Shown: positions 46,201-58,866 of the stretch, in pieces
How the letters are laid out: every line of letters starts with the position of its first letter
Position numbering within the stretch: the stretch's first letter is position 1
From: Siphonodentalium dalli
Lineage: Eukaryota > Mollusca > Scaphopoda > Gadilida > Siphonodentaliidae
DNA: 64,000 bases
Reading direction: 5' to 3'
NCBI GenBank assembly: GCA_032622095.1
Contig: CP136069.1
Coordinates: 168,074,394-168,138,393, forward strand
The notes under the pieces: generated by a model
Database searches by the model: none
Seen by the model: the letters and a program-made list of their open reading frames with translations, nothing else
What the model was told of the DNA's origin: nothing
Program-made: the position numbers and the translations under genes

Positions 46201-47819
46201 ATGTTAGGATTTATATACCGGTAGAACCATGCTTTATGAATACATGTATATAGGATAGTAGGCCTGAGCACCGAGGTGCAAGGGGGGGGGGGGGGCTGCA
46301 AATGAAATTATGGAAAACTTGTGTTTGGTCTGATTCAGATTTCAAGGGGCTAGCCACGTCCCTGTTTCTGATATGCCACATCCCTGTCCCTGATACATGC
46401 ATGAAACCCAAGAAGGTTTCATGCATGTATATCATGGTTATGTTTGGTACCGTATTAGGCTATTAGCATTATTCTTCAAACTGGGATGAACAGTTGTATT
46501 TCCACATGTTTTGATAAACAATTTGGTTCAAGCAATATATCACCTAGCAAATATAAAACATAATATCAAATAATCTGAAATGTGTTGTTCCATGTAGTCT
46601 GTAGAATACCCAAATGTGATTATGTGACTAGATCATGTGACTAATACTATATAATATGAAAATGAATATTAATAAAAACTTTGGCACTTTGCCTATCCCT
46701 AGAAATGTGATTACATGTATCTTGACACATTTCTTGATTAATGACACTTATGATACATTCAAATAGTATCGTTATCTTCATTATGCACTGTTCTATTAAA
46801 ATCTCGCGCAATAAACTATTTAGGGAGTGGGTGTCCCGGGGGTGGCAAGGGAATTTTTATTTTTTCATTTTTTATCCAGTTGCAGAAATATTGAACAACA
46901 CAGTGGAAATACATGTTTACATTAAGATTGAATAAAAGATCGAACTTGGTTTATGCTTAAGTGTGTGATTTGTTATTCAAATTTTCATACATTTGGTTAC
47001 ATGTATATTACTTGGCATGAAATTGATGTCACTCACGTTTCGTGAGAATTTTACCCACAATACCACCATTACACCAGTACTTGTATTGTGATGATTACAT
47101 GTACATCCTACGGTATTGTCTTGCACAAATTTTCCAAACAAACAAAATGTCAACAGAATTATTGCGCTCTGCATAGCGAAAATAGTCCATGCAGGGCGTG
47201 TCCACATCACGCGATGTTGTTTTCGCCCTTGCAAGTTGCAATTATATGCATCCATCCACAGTAGAAATAATTGTACTTGAGTCAGATTAACTAAACCGTT
47301 ATGTACAAATGTTTTATGTTTACACTGAAATGCTAATTTGAAGAGAGTTAATAAGTGTAACGTACATGTACATGTATTGTATGTAAGACAAATCAGCAAT
47401 GCATATACATGTATATTCACATCTATAAATTAAATTTGAAATCAAGTTACTACATGTAGTACCATGTATCTTCGATAGGTTTGTGTAATGTCAGTCACGA
47501 TAACAATCATAACATATGCCAAATTCGGAACAATACAATATTTGAGTGCGGTGTACAACTGTACATGTAGCAGTAAGATTTTATAGTTACATGAAGATTT
47601 GTAGCTCACAACATACCGGTAACATTGAATCTGGAAAAAGTTCTTTGAATGTTATGTCAGTCACATGGAATTGCCCCAATGTTACTATTTACATGTACAT
47701 ATACATATACAGTATACTAAATAGAACTAAAAATGAAAGTGTCAATGACACTGTAGCTCAACTTACTAGTAGGTAGGAATAATTTAATGGTTGACAGTAA
47801 ATGGAGGGATGTGGTCTGT
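46201..47819. other. Intergenic DNA with simple-sequence features
   Basis: A 14-G run lies at 46282-46295. A palindrome around 46385-46430 (ATACATGCATGAAACC and GGTTTCATGCATGTAT) and several ACATGTACATGTA words occur. The 147-codon minus ORF at 46977-47420 has no recognisable domain and is cysteine-rich from ACATGT words; I cannot support it as a gene. Confidence 0.35.
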
Positions 47820-48360
47820 AGGGTGTGCCAAAGGATTTAGTGATGCAAAGAATAAATTCTAAAAGTCATCTACATGTCAATGTCAACATCCATGACAAAT
47901 TTCATACAGATCAAAGAAACAGATTGGTCTACATGTATAACCCATGCTAATGGATTTTGTAGAAATATTTAGTCATACAAAGAGTAAAATCCAAAATGGC
48001 CATTGGTGGCCATATATTTTTGCCGAATGACCCTAAAATGACTTGTTCCCATCAAGATGTCACCCCGATGATCCATATGAAGTTTGGTGATGATCAGATC
48101 AGGGATGTGGTATGTAGGGTGTGTCAAAGTATTTAGTGATGCAAAGAGTAAAATCCAATATGGCTGCCGGCGGCCATGTTTTTTGCCGAATGATCCTAAA
48201 ATGACTCGTTCCCATCTACATGTAAATGTCAACATTCAGAAATTATTTATGATGATCAGACAAACAGTACGGCCTGTAGCCCGCGCCAATGGATTCAAAT
48301 TGGAAATCCAAGATGGCCACCAGCAGCCATGTTTTTTGGCCGAATGACCCCAAAATAACT
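47820..48360. repeat. Second YY1-like palindromic tandem array
   Basis: Three units of about 160 bp with AATATGGCTGCCGGCGGCCA or variants, 'GAATGACCCTAAAATGACT' and 'ATGATCAGA', related to 39760-40485. Confidence 0.75.
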
Positions 48361-48657
48361 CAGGTAAAAATAAATTGTACTAAACTCGAACTCGAACTTC
48401 CTCTGTATACGGCAAAGCATTATAGCGGTAAAACGATACGAAATACAGAGAGTACGTTCTTGCCCGTAGATACACATACCAACTATGATTCAGATCAAGC
48501 TACCCTAACTGGAGTTATCGGTCGATTCATTACATAATAGGGTGCATTTAAAATTAAAAAAAATCGCAGTTTACCTATTCTTCAAACCTGACGTGCCTGG
48601 CCACTGCCGCACTTTCCGCGCTTTTCGCGGCCGCGACGCACCATGTGAAGTTAATAA

Positions 48658-48661
<4 letters not shown>

Positions 48662-48689
<28 letters not shown>
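48662..48689. repeat. (AT)n microsatellite
   Basis: Fourteen AT units are followed by a TCTATCTCTC and CGCGCGCGCG stretch. Confidence 0.95.
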
Positions 48690-48693
<4 letters not shown>

Positions 48694-49425
48694 ATCTCTC
48701 CCTCGCGCGCGCGGCAGTTAATAAGTTTTGCATGTGTTAGTGCGTTTGCATCGGTCTATCACAGAGAAGCTTATGTAATTACGAACCTTCAAAGGTGACA
48801 GAGAAAATATGCTTTATAACTCGTTCATGCAGCGAAGGCGGCGAACCTTCGATAGCATTCTCTGACTACAATGATAGTCGCGTGTGCTTCAAGAAATGTT
48901 CTTGTCTTCTCTGTCTAGAGGTAAATGGCATATGTTTTATCGAGCAATTTTGAGAATTCGATTACAGGTCTTAATATACCAATTTTTAAAGGGGCATCAG
49001 TAAACTATAGTGTGGTTCGAAAAGCCTCGAGAACATTCGAGTTATCGAAATAATTAAATAAAAACCTATAAGGAAAAAAAAGAAAAAAGGAAGAGTTTAA
49101 GTGATATAATCACTTACAAAACTATAGGAAAGGGACGTGAAATAATCACTGAGGAGTCATACGCCCTTAGAGGAGGCACAAAACCATGGGGAGGTGTACC
49201 TCTACTTGAAGGTGCAATAACCAGTATGCTGCTGAGACTATAGGCTCACGAGTCCGACTTTAAAAAAAACATACCAACTGCCATATCCCTCATATATTTG
49301 CAAAATTGGCTATCCTGCCCAAGATATCGTATGTACAATGATGTGTCTTATTGCCCGGGAAATTCCCTATCTTCAAAACGGGTCGTCAACTTGGATGTCC
49401 GTCTAATATCCATATTATGTCTACA
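48690..49425. other. Intergenic DNA, nothing recognised
   Basis: No coding, RNA or repeat feature supported. Confidence 0.4.
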
Positions 49426-50560
49426 AAAATTGTCAAATCAACAAAACAGGTAAACAAATCGGACCAACCTGTTTTTTAACTCAATTAAGATTGTGTTGAA
49501 GATCCATATACCCAATATGAATGGCATCGGTTGACATTTGTTCTAGTTTTCGGACGAACGGTCATACAATTGGTACAAGTAGACAAACAAAGGGCCGTAA
49601 CTCAGGTAAAATAAATCGTACAAACCGGGTAGTCGAACTCGGTCGTGATATTGTTGTGAATAACAACATATCAAATATGAATGTAATCGGTTGAAATTTG
49701 TTCAAGTTTTTACAATAACGGTCATAAAATTGCTTTAAAGGTACTCAATCCGATCAGAGGGTCCCCATCTCAACAGATTCCAACAACAACAATCCGATCA
49801 GAGGGTCCTATATTACTATTTCTTTGGCTTTGGGGTTAAACAAATATTTGATTCCAGTCGAGGAACCCATCAAACAAAGCTCAGAGTTATTAGATATTGA
49901 TTTTTGAAATTTGTTATTTTCTCGAGATGGGTACTAATAATTGCACTTAACTTCGTAATCTGCTCGAGATGTGTACACCAAAACACTATTCAAACAGACA
50001 AGGATGGATAACTCTAAAATCAAGTGGTAATCATAACGCAATTTTGACTGTGTTCTGGGACAGAACGAATAGAAATAACGAAACTTCAAATATCGATATC
50101 TGATCACCCTGAGCGTTGATTGGTAGGTTCCTCGACTCGAATCAATTATTTTTTTTACCCCCAAAGCCAAAGAAATAGTAATATAGGACCCTCTGATCGG
50201 ATTGAGTACCTTTAAATAGACAAACTATACATATAAGGGCCGTAACTCAGAAAAAAGGATTGGACAGATCTGTTTTACGAACTCGTTCGAGATATTGTTT
50301 TGAAAGATCCTTTTGTCTGAGTTCGAGATATTCTTGTAAAATGTCCATATACCAAATATGAATGAAATTGGTTAATGATTGTTGAAGTTATCGCACTAAC
50401 CGACCGGAAATTGCTAAACAAAAACAAAAACTAAGGGCCGTAACTCAGATCCATGTACGAAATATGAGTGAAATTGATTGAAGTTTGTACAAGTTATCGT
50501 GCTAACAGACATCGAATTTCTATAGAAACACGTGGCATAACTATGGAAAGAAATTCGGGC
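49426..50560. repeat. ~150-bp tandem repeat (GGGCCGTAACTCAG), split by a MITE
   Basis: Units contain AAGGGCCGTAACTCAG and 'CAAATATGAATGAAATTGG', with GTTCAAGTT-like words after them. The array is interrupted at 49739-50211 by the TTAA MITE. Confidence 0.6.
49739..50211. mobile_element. TTAA-flanked foldback MITE (best-preserved copy)
   Basis: 473 bp between TTAA at 49735-49738 and 50212-50215. The termini AGGTACTCAATCCGATCAGA and its exact inverse are followed inward by ~140-bp arms containing TTTCTTTGGCTTTGGGG and ATTCNAGTCGAGGAACC. The ~180-bp centre is shared, inverted, with 17143-17622. TTAA targeting suggests mobilisation by a piggyBac-type or other TTAA-specific transposase; no transposase is present. 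Confidence 0.85.
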
Positions 50561-50561
50561 C

Positions 50562-51121
50562 GGACCCGATTTTTTGTGCACAGCTGTCCCACATGACAAT
50601 TAACTCACATACCAAAAATTGTTAGAATCCATCAATAAATAGAGAATATCTATTGGTGACAAAACATTTATATCCAACCAAAAAGTCAGTTGGCACATGA
50701 CTCAACTCGAGATAAGAGCAAATGTGTATACCAAAGCACAGCCATGGTAATGAAATTGTGCGTATAAAATAGTTACATTTTTTCAGACAGATTGGTTGAG
50801 GGATAAAGGGGATAACAACATAGTATGTTTACCAAAAAAATAAGTTGATCACATATTACATAATGCACTCTGTTAATACATTTCGTATATAATTGCGACT
50901 CATTGGATATCTATATATCACCACCGTGACCACTGGTCAAATGGCCTTGCTAATTTGCTTTGGTGGGTCCTGCTGAATTAATATGGTGCTGGTAGGCCAA
51001 ATTGATGCTGTTAATAAAATGTACCGTTATTTTTAATGAGAAAATTAACAAACAGACTGCGTCTTGGCTGTGACGAACTTCTGGAATCTCGCCGTATATT
51101 ACAAAAATAAGCACAATCAAA
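50562..51121. other. 3' flank of the glycosyltransferase gene
   Basis: Possibly 3'UTR of the minus-strand gene. No canonical AATAAA was seen close to the stop. Confidence 0.3.
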
Positions 51122-52225
51122 TCAATTTTGCCTCCCAGCCAACCAGACCTTCTCCGTTTCGACGTCGCCCGAAGCACCAAACGCGACCATATCCTTCCGT
51201 TCACAATCCGGTTTCGATTTATGAAAGTAGCACCCTACTTTTCGTCGCGCGGGTGTGATATGAATCTGATTGATGAGCGTCACTTTGTCTACTTTCGACG
51301 GCAATAATCCATACAAATAAACGTCGTCAACCCAGAAAAATGGCGTTATTCGAGCAGCAGCGAACATGTCTTTAATAATATCTGATGTCATTAGCACGAA
51401 AAACCCATTGCAGTATGGGACAGGATAATCAGTGATATTTGTGAATTGGTCATTGTCCACTGCCCACTTCCCAGCCCGCATGATTGGGCTTGTATTATTC
51501 CACCGCACCTGACATTGTATAGTCCGCACCATGGTCCTGAACTTCGGCAGAATGTCCTTTACCACCTTGAATATATCGACAAACATATCGTCGTCAACTT
51601 TCATAACGAGCGTAGAATTTTGACAAAACTCGCTTATCCACCTGTACACCAACACACCTTTGTTGGTAAGATTTTTATAAGTATCCAGAAATGAACTCTG
51701 CACCATATCGCCGTGTTTCTTGCTCTCCTCGGCAATTTCTCTCACCAACCTCCTATTCTTTGTGACGCCAACAAAGAACACAACACGTGTTGTTAACATT
51801 TCAAACAAACGCGGGTCTGCCCAGGTCTCTCTCATTAGATTCCTTCTGACTTTATTCTCCAACGACGTGTGAACAACTATGAGCACATCCACGTTAGACA
51901 CATTCTTACAAATATTAGGATTGTTTAGAAGATATGGCGAGCCCAAGGTTACAGTATACGGTGTCCTTATAGTCGAGCCATTAATGGTCAAAACATCTCC
52001 TCTGACCACAATTTTCTCGGGCGAAGGCGTTGTTGTTGTTGTTGTTGATATTTCTTCGCCAGCACCACGACACACTGTAATACATCGACTATCGCGCATG
52101 TGAGAGTTGTCATGCAATACTAGCCAATTTGGTATGTTGGTCAGAAGGAGAAGTCCGATGGCTAAGAAGAACAATTGCATGACCGTTAATGTTATGCGTT
52201 GATCACGGTGGAACAATCTGCGCAT
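51122..52225 (-). CDS. Beta-1,3-galactosyltransferase-like protein (GT31)
   Basis: The 367-residue product is a type II Golgi glycosyltransferase expected to add galactose (or GlcNAc) in beta-1,3 linkage from a UDP-sugar. From ATG 52223-52225 a short basic cytoplasmic tail (MRRLFHRDQR) precedes one membrane anchor (LFFLAIGLLLL), a Thr-rich stem (STTTTTTPSP) and the catalytic domain. GT31 motifs occur in order: RRNLMRETW, VVFFVGV, HGDMVQSSFLDTYKNLT, the metal/UDP-binding KVDDDMFVD, YPVPYCNGFFVL and WVDDVYLYG. The family's usual EDV is DDV here. Vertebrate B3GALTs are about 330 residues; the extra length is mainly stem. The frame continues upstream (GTG at 52240) to a splice acceptor, so an in-frame upstream exon is possible. 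A single coding exon is common in this family. The exact acceptor sugar cannot be deduced. Confidence 0.93.
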   Translation of the reverse strand: MRRLFHRDQRITLTVMQLFFLAIGLLLLTNIPNWLVLHDNSHMRDSRCITVCRGAGEEISTTTTTTPSPEKIVVRGDVLTINGSTIRTPYTVTLGSPYLLNNPNICKNVSNVDVLIVVHTSLENKVRRNLMRETWADPRLFEMLTTRVVFFVGVTKNRRLVREIAEESKKHGDMVQSSFLDTYKNLTNKGVLVYRWISEFCQNSTLVMKVDDDMFVDIFKVVKDILPKFRTMVRTIQCQVRWNNTSPIMRAGKWAVDNDQFTNITDYPVPYCNGFFVLMTSDIIKDMFAAARITPFFWVDDVYLYGLLPSKVDKVTLINQIHITPARRKVGCYFHKSKPDCERKDMVAFGASGDVETEKVWLAGRQN

Positions 52226-52266
52226 GTCAAGTTCTGTCACAGTATATTTGTTCCCAGTGGCTCCCC

Positions 52267-52282
52267 CTGTGGGTGAGAAAAC
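52267..52282 (-). promoter_or_regulatory. Probable 3' splice site upstream of the GT31 exon
   Basis: On the minus strand the pyrimidine-rich TTTTCTCACCCACAG precedes GGGGAGCC, about 40 bp upstream of the ATG. This suggests a 5'UTR intron. The upstream exon was not located. Confidence 0.55.
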
Positions 52283-52689
52283 AATTCCTTTTTAATAAAA
52301 CGAAAATTAGACAGTCAACGTTTTATGCCACATAAATTACCCCCGCGTCATGACGTTGGCAATTACCACTATAAGGAGAAAATAATACAGTTGTCAAAGA
52401 ACATGCCCACCAATAGGCATATAAACATAGGGAGGGGTCTTGCATTTCAGTCAAATGGAGATGGCCACAATAAGCCATTGGCTTAATGACAAACCCCTTT
52501 CCCATTTTATCTTGGTGTAAACAGTATTTATTCCATATTATTCGTATATTACAAAAACAAGACAAAGATTAATAGTGATGACATGAAGGGGATTCGACAA
52601 CAAGCTTTAAGATTTTATCTTCGATATGCTGCATGCATGTTTGTCTATTTTGAATGTATATAATTATATTGGGAATGAAATATGATTAA

Positions 52690-53307
52690 TGACGCGCCCC
52701 ATTCGTGAATTTTCAAAAAAATCGCAATTTTAAATAATGAATTTGAAGGGAAAAATCTTGACCCTTTATAACCAATGTATGATATAGTATTACAACACGT
52801 GTTAACTCTCACAATATGAGAGATATGTTCGAATTATGAAAAAAGTGGTTTTAATCAAATTTAAAAAAAAATGAATTTTTTGTTTCATGTTGTTCGATAG
52901 ACAGTTTGACAGGACATATTAAAAAAAAAACACTGCATTATCTAACCTATGAAACCAACTAGGGTGTGCAGTCGGGCTACGATCTGAAATCATGACTGTC
53001 TGCGAGAAAATAAATAAAACATTTTTCTTTGCATATTTGAGTTACTTTGCAGCCATTTACGGGACTATTTTTATCGGGTAAAGGACCAAAACAACATAAA
53101 ACAACATAAATACTAATCAACCAAGTTTTGAATAATCTGGCTGACATAAACACTCAATAATAATTCATCTTTCCAAACATTATGTAGCTTTATGGTGATT
53201 TTTCCTAAATAAAATAGTCCTGCAAATGGCTGCCAAAAAACTAAAATATGCAATGACAAATGTTTGAAATTGATATATTTCGAAAAAATCACGAATGGGG
53301 CGCCTCC
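52690..53307. mobile_element. TTAA-flanked MITE with GCGCCCCATTCGTGA ends
   Basis: GCGCCCCATTCGTGA (52694-52708) is exactly mirrored at 53289-53303. TTAA lies just outside both ends (52686-52689 and 53308-53311). The interior is AT-rich and non-coding. Confidence 0.65.
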
Positions 53308-53311
53308 TTAA

Positions 53312-53570
53312 AGATACGGGCGGCGTTGGTGGCGGGTATGCTGTTGAAATATCCACCTCCGTCAAAAACCACCATAAACAGAAATAATAGTAAAATATAG
53401 ACAGACTTTGTTCTTATACCAATCAGAAATATGGCATAAACAGTAAGTTATTGTCAAATGTTTTTCCTTTGTTATGTAAACAAAAGCAAAAAACGTTACA
53501 GAACCTGGCTTTGTTTAGATCCGGATATGGTAAACATAAAGATCGTTATTTGTTACCGTCTTCCTGAACT
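53312..53570. repeat. Partial copy of the 55373 element
   Basis: Starts directly after TTAA with AGATACGGGCGGCGTTGG and follows 55373-55625 for about 250 bp ('AATCAGAAATATGGCATAAA', 'CCGGATATGGTAAACA'). The right end is missing. Confidence 0.65.
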
Positions 53571-55372
53571 AATCACGCATGATTGTGGTTGTTTTGTTTG
53601 TATGACGACAACAGCATGAATAATATGGATACCAATGTCCTAGTGGGATATATTCTGCAGGTATCGATCATACGCGATGCCAATAATTATTTAAAAAAAT
53701 AATACATTTACGATTTGAGATAGACGGGATCAGTTGTGACTGTGTACGTACATGTACATATGTGGATGTTAATATAAGCAAACTATATATAGGGACTATA
53801 ACATTGCATAGTAATATACTGACCTATTAATTTTAAACCCAGAGTGTTTGCCGCCATCCATGGCGTACCACCCCGACGGTGTATACAAACACAGCCATAT
53901 AGAAGGGAATAATAATTCCTATTAACCGCCAGGGCAGATATATAGCGCACACTATGGCTGAGACAATTTGAGATATCTGCCGCCGCCCCTAAGGCGCGCC
54001 ATCGGATTATATTAGTTATGGATGGGCTAACACGCGCCGGCAGGCGATCTCACTGCTCAAGATAGATATTCCCTCCTGTTTGGCTTTTGTAGTAAATCGC
54101 CAAATGTATGCATGACACAATGTGATACATGCATATTTTTCCCCAGTTATTTTAATTTATCAGACGGTCACCATATCACCAAGTTACAACGACAATATTT
54201 CTTCAATCGGATAATGCATCTTAAAAAGCACTTAATCGGATAATGCATCTTTAAAAGCACTTAACATTAACAATGATAAGCGCACCACATATAAATGTAC
54301 ATTCATGGCACCGACAAACAAGATTTCATGTTCAACACTATGAAAGCGTACTGAAAACATAAAATTCGTAATTATGGTGATCAATCACGCATATAATCCA
54401 TCGATATACTCAACATCTGCTTATGTATGCATTGCATGAAATCATTGGTTATGACCAATGACAAATAGAGTGCGTCGCCCCCTGTCATGGATGCGATCAA
54501 CCAGCATCGTGTGCCTTACGCCGTTGTAGGGACGTGGCAACAGTATATACACTGAAAATATTGTTGACTTAACTGTTTGCTCAACAATTTGACTCCTATT
54601 TCTTTTTGCTAAATATGACGTGTACCGCCTCCTCTGGTCTGATCTCACCCTCGCGCGCGCTTCGGCTACTCCATTAGCAACTTTCCTCCATTATGGAGAG
54701 CAAATATATATTTTTTGAACATTTATGGGCGAGTAATTCGCTTACAAAATTTTCATGGCATCGTTATCGGGGTGACATGTGACCATGCCATGTAAATTTG
54801 GTCGCGTTCGGAGATAATTCACTGCAACCTGGTGTGCAACCATAAGTGGTAATACGGTGCACCATCTTCGATTTCTTTCAAGCTACAATATGACTTACAT
54901 GTGGAACAACACTTTTCGCACCTATTCAATTTGAAGCCAAGTAGTTTGCATATAAAGCACGAAATGGTTGAATTTTCGAAACCTTATCAAACTGAAATGT
55001 ACAGTAAATTACGAGATACAAAACATTTGAGTTTATGTCGACCAATTTGATCAGAATTATTTGGTGTCTAGCAATGGTTTTGGTATATCGACACCATGGC
55101 AAATCAATGTACATGTACATAGATGCGTGGATTAGAGGTTAAAGCGTATATCGTAGCCATTTAACAATATAGAACGAAATCGCTGTTCATTTGACATGTC
55201 ATATATAATTGAATAGATGTATATTGTGTGTGTATGTAAATGGGGAAAAAAACATTACTGCTATTGTATTGTGTTTATTTCAGGCAAAATATGCCCATAT
55301 ATAGTCATAATCCAACATATATTTACAAATTTTCTATATACTATATAGGTATGATTTCTTTACATAAGTTAA
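53571..55372. other. Intergenic DNA
   Basis: No gene recognised. Short tandem duplication 'AATCGGATAATGCATCTTTAAA' at about 54207-54257 resembles an end of the TTAA MITE family. Confidence 0.35.
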
Positions 55373-55885
55373 AGATACGGGCGGCGTTGGTGGTGGGTAT
55401 GCTGTTAAAATAATCACATCCGTCCAAAACCGCCATAAACAGAAGGATTAGTAAAAATATAGAGCCTTTGTTCTTATGTCAATCAGAAATATGGCATAAA
55501 AAGTATGTTATTGTCATTTCCCCCTTTTGTTGTGTAAACGAAAGCAAAAACGTTACGTTTCCTGGTTTTTTTTATGTCCGGATATGGTAAACACAAAGAG
55601 CGTTATTTGTTAAGGTTTTCCTGATATGGAAATAATAAAGAGCGTTTATATCATTTGTGTGTGTTAACCAATATAATTGCACTGTGTTATATAAACAGAA
55701 GCACAACTTCTGTAACACGAGCAGTCTCTTGTTTACGTACAACATCGTACGTCTTGACGACAATATACTATCTACGCGCTGATTATGTTTGGCATCGAGC
55801 GGAACTGTATATATTTTTGTGTTCCTTCTGTTAATGCCGATTTGGACAAATATAAATATTTCTGCAACAAACGCCGCCCGTGCCT
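55373..55885. mobile_element. TTAA-type element with GGGCGGCGTT ends
   Basis: AGATACGGGCGGCGTTGG on the left is mirrored by the inverse of AGGCACGGGCGGCGTTTG on the right. The left flank is TTAA and the right flank TTAG (one mismatch). No transposase. Confidence 0.55.
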
Positions 55886-57085
55886 TTAGCCTCTGGTGTT
55901 CTTACTAGCAAGTCCACTCGTCTGCTTACAGTGTTAAATGTATTCCAAGCTACATCGACCAACACTTATAATACACATGAAATATTGAGCAACAGTATAA
56001 AACTAGGCGGCTATCCGGGTGGATATGCTGATCTATTCGACTTGACACTGATATTAACACACATGGTGGTCAAATGCAGTGGATTTCTGCCAGTCATTAT
56101 TCAGCATCAAAGAAGCATGGAATTCCGTGCTGTCTGTATAGGCCAGAAATTCCCACCAGATGATACATTACGTAATACGAACGCCCCGATGCTTGAAGGT
56201 TGCTCAATGTGTTGAGCAGATGTTTCTGCATTGGAACGCCGGGCTTTATTAGCTTCCGTTTTGTGTCTGTCTTTCATGAAAGTTATCCGACCTCCTGATA
56301 TTTTAATTATCACATAAGAAACTAGATCGCACTATCGACTTCAAATTAGCCTTCTCAAATTAAATTATATTGTGTATATATGTCACAAGTTAACTTTTGT
56401 ATATGTATATACATGTATTGTACAATAATGGTCCCCATATTTGGAGGAATAAATATCTCTCTCGTGGTATGGCATTACACCTGAATGGTAAGCCCTAATG
56501 AATTAAACCAAACGGATCAGATTAATGGCAATGACATATAACAGGCAAGTATATTATTTATATTGTAAATACTGTTCATATATTATAATGTATCATTTGA
56601 AAATTTATGATGTAAGTCATGCATGTTCATAAATGTAATATATGTTATCTTAATATCTATGTATTATTGGTCGATAAGATTAAACAAATTGAATTGACCG
56701 GTGGAATAGAAAGTAGATTGCAGGACTGGGAAGTATATCATATATAGGCAAATTTGAGAACGTTCTAAACATTCATAAAATGGCAGTTAAAACAGTTTAA
56801 AAAAAACTCTTGCCAGTGTGACACCCACCCCCCACCCCCATATTGCGTGCAAACAACAGTCGCTATCTTGGAACAGCATACCACAACTATAAGCACTGAT
56901 CTCAGGTTATAATATGAAAGGATCAATTGTATTAATGCCATACTGACTAATATTATTGACAAAATGAATGCTGTGCCAGCGTAACACAACACAGCCGACC
57001 CATAACTATAATTATACAGTATTTCTCGCATTGTCGTTTATTTGTATGCCGTGGTAATGGGTGGCTGAACACAACAGTCGGTTAA
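55886..57085. other. Intergenic DNA, nothing recognised
   Basis: The 111-codon plus ORF at 55880-56215 has no recognisable motif. The rest is AT-rich. Confidence 0.35.
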
Positions 57086-57120
57086 AGGTACTCAATCCGA
57101 ATTAACGCTCGCAAATATGT
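57086..57120. mobile_element. Single end of a TTAA MITE
   Basis: TTAA (57082-57085) precedes AGGTACTCAATCCGAATTAA and then unrelated sequence. A truncated relic just before the Helitron array. Confidence 0.5.
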
Positions 57121-57138
57121 CGATGGTATATATATATA

Positions 57139-58010
57139 TCTATTATATATTTTGAAAGATCTGTGTATGTGTTTGTGTGTGTGTTTGTTTGTTTGTGTGT
57201 GTGTTTGAAATCGATGGACTCCAAAACGACTAAGCCAATTTCGATGAAATTTGGTATTTGGATGTGTTTTCGGCCGGAGACGAACATAGGCATATTTATT
57301 TGTCCGTGCGAGGTCAACTTTTCACGTGCGGAGGTCAAATCTATTTTTACGCCGTTTTTGCGCTAATATATTTCAGTTCGGTGATCACAAATCGATTCGA
57401 TATAGCGCGAATAATAAATTGCCAGTCATATAATTTGCACGGTTAGAATCTGTGTGGCTTCATCTTTCCAACGATATATAATATGTATGTATCCGTTTTA
57501 GTTATCTGCCTCAATTATTAGGTACAAGTGGTACGATGCTTTTATCGGGATAAAATCAATGCGTAATTTCTATGACGTCGTCAGAGGTCATAAAGTTAGA
57601 TTACGTTAACTCTCACCCTGCCGATGCATTTGACTGTGTCGCGTTAACTCATCACCGGCCGAGGTATCCGCAAATGACATTGGGCTATATATCTCGGAAA
57701 CGGGTGTAGCTATCGACTTGAAATTTGGTATGTGAATGTATCTTGCCCCGGATACGAATTTTATCGGGTCGCCGAGCACGTGCGACGCCAGCTTCGCGCA
57801 TGCGCAGACGAGATCTCGGAAACGGGTTGAGATATTGACTTTAAATTTGGTATGTGAATGTATCTTGGCCCGGATACGAATTTTATCGGGTCGCCGAGCA
57901 CGTGCGACACCAGCTTCGCGCATGCGCAGACCAGATCTAGGAAACGGGTGGAGCAATCGACTTGAAATTTGGTTTTTTAATAGCCCGGACGAAGTCGGGT
58001 CACCTTCTAG
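57139..58010. mobile_element. Helitron unit 1 (872 bp)
   Basis: Holds a GT-rich stretch, 'ATCGATGGACTCCAAAACGA', and two ~122-bp internal repeats with GAGCACGTGCGAC and TTCGCGCATGCGCAGAC before the terminal hairpin. It is near-identical to unit 2. Confidence 0.85.
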
Positions 58011-58866
58011 TCTATTATATATTTTGAAAGATCTGTGTGTGTATGTGTTTGTTTGTGTGTTTGAAATCGATGGACTCCAAAACGACTAAGCCAATTCCGA
58101 TGAAATTTGGTATTTGGATGTGTTTTCGGCCGGAGACGAACATAGGCATATTTATTTGTCCGTGCGAGGTCAACTTTTCACGTGCGGAGGTCAAATCTAT
58201 TTTTACGCCGTTTTTGCGCTAATATATTTCAGTTCGGTGCTCACAAATCGATTCGATATAGCGCGAATAATAAATTGCCAGTCATATAATTTGCACGGTT
58301 AGAATCTGTGTGGCTTCATCTTTCCAACGATATATAATATGTATGTATCCGTTTTAGTTATCTGCCTCAATTATTAGGTACAAGTGGTACGATGCTTTTA
58401 TCAGGATAAAATCAATGCGTAATTTCTATGACGTCGTCAGAGGTCATAAAGTTAGATTACGTTAACTCTCACCCTGCCGATGCATTTGACTGTGTCGCGT
58501 TAACTCATCACCGGCCGAGGTATCCGCAAATGACATTGGGCTATATATCTCGTAAACGGGTGTAGCTATCGACTTGAAATTTGGTATGTGAATGTATCTT
58601 GCCCCGGATACGAATTTTATCGGGTCGCCGAGCACGTGCGACGCCAGCTTCGCGCATGCGCAGACGAGATCTCGGAAACGGGTTGAGATATTGACTTTAA
58701 ATTTGGTATGTGAATGTATCTTGCCCCGGATACGAATTTTATCGGGTCGCCGAGCACGTGCGACACCAGCTTCGCGCATGCGCAGACCAGATCTAGGAAA
58801 CGGGTGGAGCAATCGACTTGAAATTTGGTTTTTTAATAGCCCGGACGAAGTCGGGTCACCTTCTAG
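58011..58866. mobile_element. Helitron unit 2 (856 bp)
   Basis: Differs from unit 1 by a few substitutions and by a shorter GT stretch. Confidence 0.85.

Noticed and set aside
46977-47420. 147-codon minus-strand ORF
   Set aside because: No recognisable domain, the upstream part is made of ACATGT words, and there are no supporting signals.
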